Positions 61,061 to 64,000 of a stretch of DNA of 64,000 bases are shown here, piece after piece. Every line of letters begins with the position of its first letter. The stretch's first letter is position 1. The DNA comes from Calendula officinalis (lineage: Eukaryota > Streptophyta > Magnoliopsida > Asterales > Asteraceae), in NCBI GenBank assembly GCA_963853835.1, contig OY970828.1, forward strand, positions 13,473,813 to 13,537,812, read 5' to 3'. A program made the position numbers and the translations under genes. The notes under the pieces are model-generated. The model worked only from the letters and a program-made list of their open reading frames with translations, made no database searches and was not told where the DNA came from.

Positions 61061-62977
61061 AGGATTATATCGAGAACTCTGATTTTAAAAAGAACTCTGA
61101 GAACCCTTTATTAACCAATCACAAATTAGTAATATGTTTTTCATTTATTTTATTGAAATAAATTCGGTAGGGGTATAATTGGCATATTAGATTTTTTAAA
61201 CATGGAAGTTATTTAAATTCCCTACAATCATGGATCTAGGAGATTTCCCTGGAAATTAAAAATTGTATATGCTTGGCTAAAAAATCAAAACTTCTCTCTC
61301 TTTATCAAATATTTCGTTTCTCTCTCGATGATGGCGGCTCATTTTCACATTTGTTCTAAACCCAGATCAACCTAAGGCAAAACCATGGTATGCCACCACT
61401 ACCATTTTTATATTTCTACATATTTTCTTGACTTATAATCATAAATCTGGATAACCTTTTGTTATTTTTAAATCCGGAAACCATCACCATTGCCGCTAAC
61501 TCCGGTGACTTGTTACTGGGCCACAGATCTGCGGCGGTTTCCCTCAACTATGGCGGAGGTGACGCGACGGTTCCCATCATCTGCGTCGGCCATTTGGGCA
61601 GATGTGAGTGCGGCGGTGGTTAGATCTGGGTGTGGCGGCAGTTACGTTTCAATACTTGTTTTTGGGGGAAAGCTCCGACAAGGTAATTTTTTTCTCTCTG
61701 TTATGTATATTTAATGATCGGATGAGGGCGGAAAAGAATATTCACCGAAAAGTTTTACATCCAACCTCAACTTCTTATATATTCACTGAAAAGTTTTACT
61801 TTCTTGTTTGTTCTTATAATTTTTATATGTGATTTCATCATATTCCCCTTCACACTTCTACATCAGTTTTGATAATTAGATGTTTATCCTTATTCAACTA
61901 CCTTTTTTTTTAAATTTTTATTTTTTTTAATTTATGCACTCAATGTGTTCGATGAAATGCTTATATGTTTTAAAAATGCTTATATGTTTAATTGCACTTT
62001 TGCATGATGCATGAACACCTATTTGACTCAAGTTCATATTTTGATTCTTATTCTGAAACCCTCTTTGACATCGAATTGTGTTTTTTCCTTATAAGTTGTA
62101 GCAAAACAAAAGTATCTTGAATTTAGCACTACATCATGCATAAATATTTATGGATTAAAGTTGGTGCAGTTACATTGTGAACTCTGAATAAAGGTAATTC
62201 TCTATTAACATTTTTTGTATGCATAAACAATTTTTGGTTAAGATCTCTGAATAATGTATTTTTGATTAAACATATATGTTTTTTTATATATATTTTGCAG
62301 TGGGTAGTATAATGAGCAGTTGTTGTCAACATTGGTGCAAAGCATTCTGTTGAAGGAGGTGATTACGATTAAGGTGTTATGATAAAGCAATCAAAGTGTT
62401 GTTGATGTTGGCATTGGTGTAGATGATTAGGTCTTGTGAGTCAGAGTTTGCTTATGTGTTATTCTTGATTAGGGTAACATAAGTTTTATTGTTTGGATAC
62501 ATATGTGTTGTAGATGCATGTACGTTATTTAATTTTTTATGTTTTTATTAAAGTGTATGTTTGAGTTGGATAACATAAATGTTATATTGTACATTTGTGT
62601 TCTTTGAAATAATTTGTCTTTTGTATGAATAAGTTCATATATGTTCAAACATGTATATTCAATCCAACTGTAAAATAACATATATGTAATAATAAATTTC
62701 CGAAACTAATGCAAAAAAACATATATGTAAAAAAACATAAATATACAACCGGCTCACAGTAATAAACAAATAATAAAATAACAATAAATTTTCGAAAATA
62801 ATTCCTAAATTTTAGGAAACTTTCAAAAAAGGAAATATTTTTATATTGGTAAAATGTCCTAAATACCCTTGAATAATTAATATGAATTAAATAAATCAAA
62901 ATTAATTTACTAAATTCTGATTGGTTAATAAGAGTTCTCAGAGTTCTTTTTGAAATCAGGGTTCTCAATATAACTCG

Positions 62978-63064
<87 letters not shown>

Positions 63065-64000
63065 TATTAATATACTCACGACTGATCCAAAATGCTCGTG
63101 CACGAAGAGGAAGAAGCTTCAATTTTTTCCTGGACAGGGTAAAATAAAAATAAATTAAAATTATTTAAAAAATGCAAATGGGAAAGAGACAATAACTAAC
63201 CATTGTAGGGGTAGAATTCTGCACAGATTTCCCTATAACAAAAGGATGCTGCAAATAATTTATATAATATTAAATAACATAAATTGAGATTTTAGAAACT
63301 ACAAAGGATTTAATATTAGAATCACCTGCAGCAAATCAGAAGCACAAGGCCTCAACTCAGGTTCCCTGAAAATGGTCAAAAATTATAAGCTGACAGAACA
63401 TAAGGAAATACGTATGATATCAAATACAACAGAAAAAGTTGAATTTTGACTTTATTTAAATAAAATACTGAAATATAAGTGGTACAGAATGGTAAGATAT
63501 AAGTACTTGTTTAAGCATTTCAGCAGTAAATCTTGTGCTTCAACAGAAAGATGGTCAGGAATAGGAGGATGAGACTTGGTAGTGCCAATATAAAACAGAG
63601 CTGCAACCTGAAATTAATATGTTAAAGATATGATTTGAAAACTATATTCTTGAAATGATAATCTTTATTTTTTAATAAAAAGATTTTATGCATTTAAATG
63701 CATTTCCAGTGAAAGATAAAACATAATTGTATTGTATCAATAGTTAGTTGAAATTGAAGCCCTTAAAAACAAATATCCAAAAAATAAAAATAAAAAAGAT
63801 CCATAAAAAGTAAGTTGTAAGACCTCTTGGTATTGTTGGCTCCAAGGAGGCTTTCCTGTAGCCATTTCGATTACTGTACACCCCACACTCCATATGTCAG
63901 CAGAGCTAAAAGATAAGAAAAAAAATAACATAGTTGACTTTAGATTGACTTTAGGTTGACTTCCACTGATAACATAAATGTACTTACAAACTGTGACCAG
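58273..64000 (-). CDS. ANP/NPK1-type MAP kinase kinase kinase, 3' part (partial at window edge)
   Basis: ANP-class MAPKKKs act upstream of MAPK cascades controlling cytokinesis and oxidative-stress signalling. Visible exons from upstream: 63988-64000 (partial), 63824-63905, 63507-63607, 63326-63365, 63201-63248, 63080-63129, 60617-60782, 60337-60528, 59642-59928, 58914-58981, 58273-58361; all phases join. The kinase C-lobe reads GHSF|SADIWSVGCTVIEMATGKPPW, then KSHPPIPDHL and LRPCASDLLQ|HPFV. The regulatory tail follows, with an acidic region (GHEDDDEQTEIKIRAFLDDK), a Ser/Pro-rich region (PPKSRSPLGK) and the family end EELDQELERKREMMRQ, finishing FASPGK. Intron 58362-58913 uses a GC donor. 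The catalytic loop, DFG motif and N-terminus lie beyond 64000. ANP1, ANP2 or ANP3 type cannot be distinguished here. Confidence 0.9.
59024..59635. mobile_element. Fold-back MITE in ANP intron, split by a second MITE
   Basis: Left agtaaattacataaatcgtc with tagcccctaattttggaact; right gggacgaaatctgtaatttc with acaaggacggtttatgaaaa. Same family as 6670-6917. Its halves are separated by the element at 59201-59567. Confidence 0.65.
59201..59567. mobile_element. Fold-back MITE nested in another MITE, GGCCAAAATGC ends
   Basis: Left ggccaaaatgcattttagta, right tactaaaatgcattttggcc: a perfect 20-bp inverted end. The arms go on (ccctgaacttggc/gccaagttcaggg). Relative of 7656-8111. Confidence 0.85.
60011..60274. 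mobile_element. Fold-back MITE in ANP intron
   Basis: Left agagtacattacaaggatgg, right ccttgtaatttactct; inner cagtccttta/taaaggactg and accttg/caaggt pairs. GAGTAAATTAC-type end. Confidence 0.65.
61003..61056. repeat. (TA)n microsatellite, left of the Micron-like element
   Basis: 27 TA units. It directly abuts the left terminus of 61057-62981. Confidence 0.9.
61057..62981. mobile_element. Micron-like element between two (TA)n arrays, 1,925 bp
   Basis: Left gtgaaggattatatcgagaa ctctgatttt, right gaaatcagggttctcaatat aactcgaccc: inverted ends of about 65 bp extending through aaaaagaactctgagaac and ttaaccaatca. It sits exactly between two TA arrays, as Micron elements of rice do. The interior has a GC-rich block (61480-61690) with exon-like composition inside an otherwise AT-rich element. 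No transposase. Confidence 0.65.
62982..63061. repeat. (TA)n microsatellite, right of the Micron-like element
   Basis: About 40 TA units abutting the right terminus. It is next to the ANP exon at 63080-63129, only 18 bases from the splice donor. Confidence 0.9.

Noticed and set aside
61490..61832. Two overlapping short plus-strand frames in the Micron-like element
   Set aside because: No recognised domain and no complete gene structure; kept only as a possible captured exon.
1..64000. CRISPR arrays, operons, bacterial promoters
   Set aside because: None seen; the window is plant nuclear DNA and its direct repeats are tandem satellites or LTRs without spacer logic.

Overview
This window is nuclear DNA from a flowering plant, almost certainly a eudicot. 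It shows split genes with GT-AG introns, plastid-targeted proteins, a plant S-domain receptor kinase, and many nested LTR retrotransposons and MITEs. Genes are AT-rich in their introns and the spacers are large. I cannot name the species; an Asteraceae-type genome is only a guess from the repeat style.

Layout. 1-2297 (-): 5' exon of AXR4, the ER accessory protein for auxin-carrier trafficking; the rest lies left of the window. 4329-9138 (+): a complete 13-exon chloroplast aminopeptidase P (APP2 type, 725 aa), divergent from AXR4. 10161-18960 (-): a decayed Ty1/copia-type element. Its 5' LTR is split by about 4 kb holding a nearly perfect inverted repeat (two arms of 1,073 bp around a 1,077-bp loop), which in turn contains a 66-bp tandem repeat and a solo LTR with its target-site duplication. 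19486-31974 (-): a complete 11-exon mannosylglycoprotein endo-beta-mannosidase (EBM, 965 aa). Its last intron carries a very young, full-length copia element (20501-26700, +) with 2 differences between 502-bp LTRs. 32372-34108: several MITEs. 34336-43394 (-): a full-length but broken Ty3/gypsy element, with a hAT-type MITE inserted between gag and pol. 44630-46929 (-): a complete 9-exon DUF1995 chloroplast protein, probably LPA3 (342 aa). 49365-56130 (-): a complete 8-exon G-type lectin S-receptor-like kinase (817 aa), with a hAT-type MITE in an intron that splits its S-locus glycoprotein region. 58273-64000 (-): the 3' part of an ANP/NPK1-type MAP kinase kinase kinase, cut by the window edge; its large intron carries a (TA)n-flanked Micron-like element.

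The genes do not form a pathway. Five host genes appear open across all predicted exons in the window (AXR4 and ANP are only partly present), so the heavy transposon load sits in introns and spacers. One intron is clearly GC-AG (ANP) and a second probably is (APP2). A group of non-autonomous elements with TAGGGNTG ends and 8-bp target duplications (hAT signature) recurs four times. The most unusual structure is the giant palindrome at 14506-17728.

Exon boundaries were set by hand from reading frame, splice consensus and recalled family conservation; no alignment was run.
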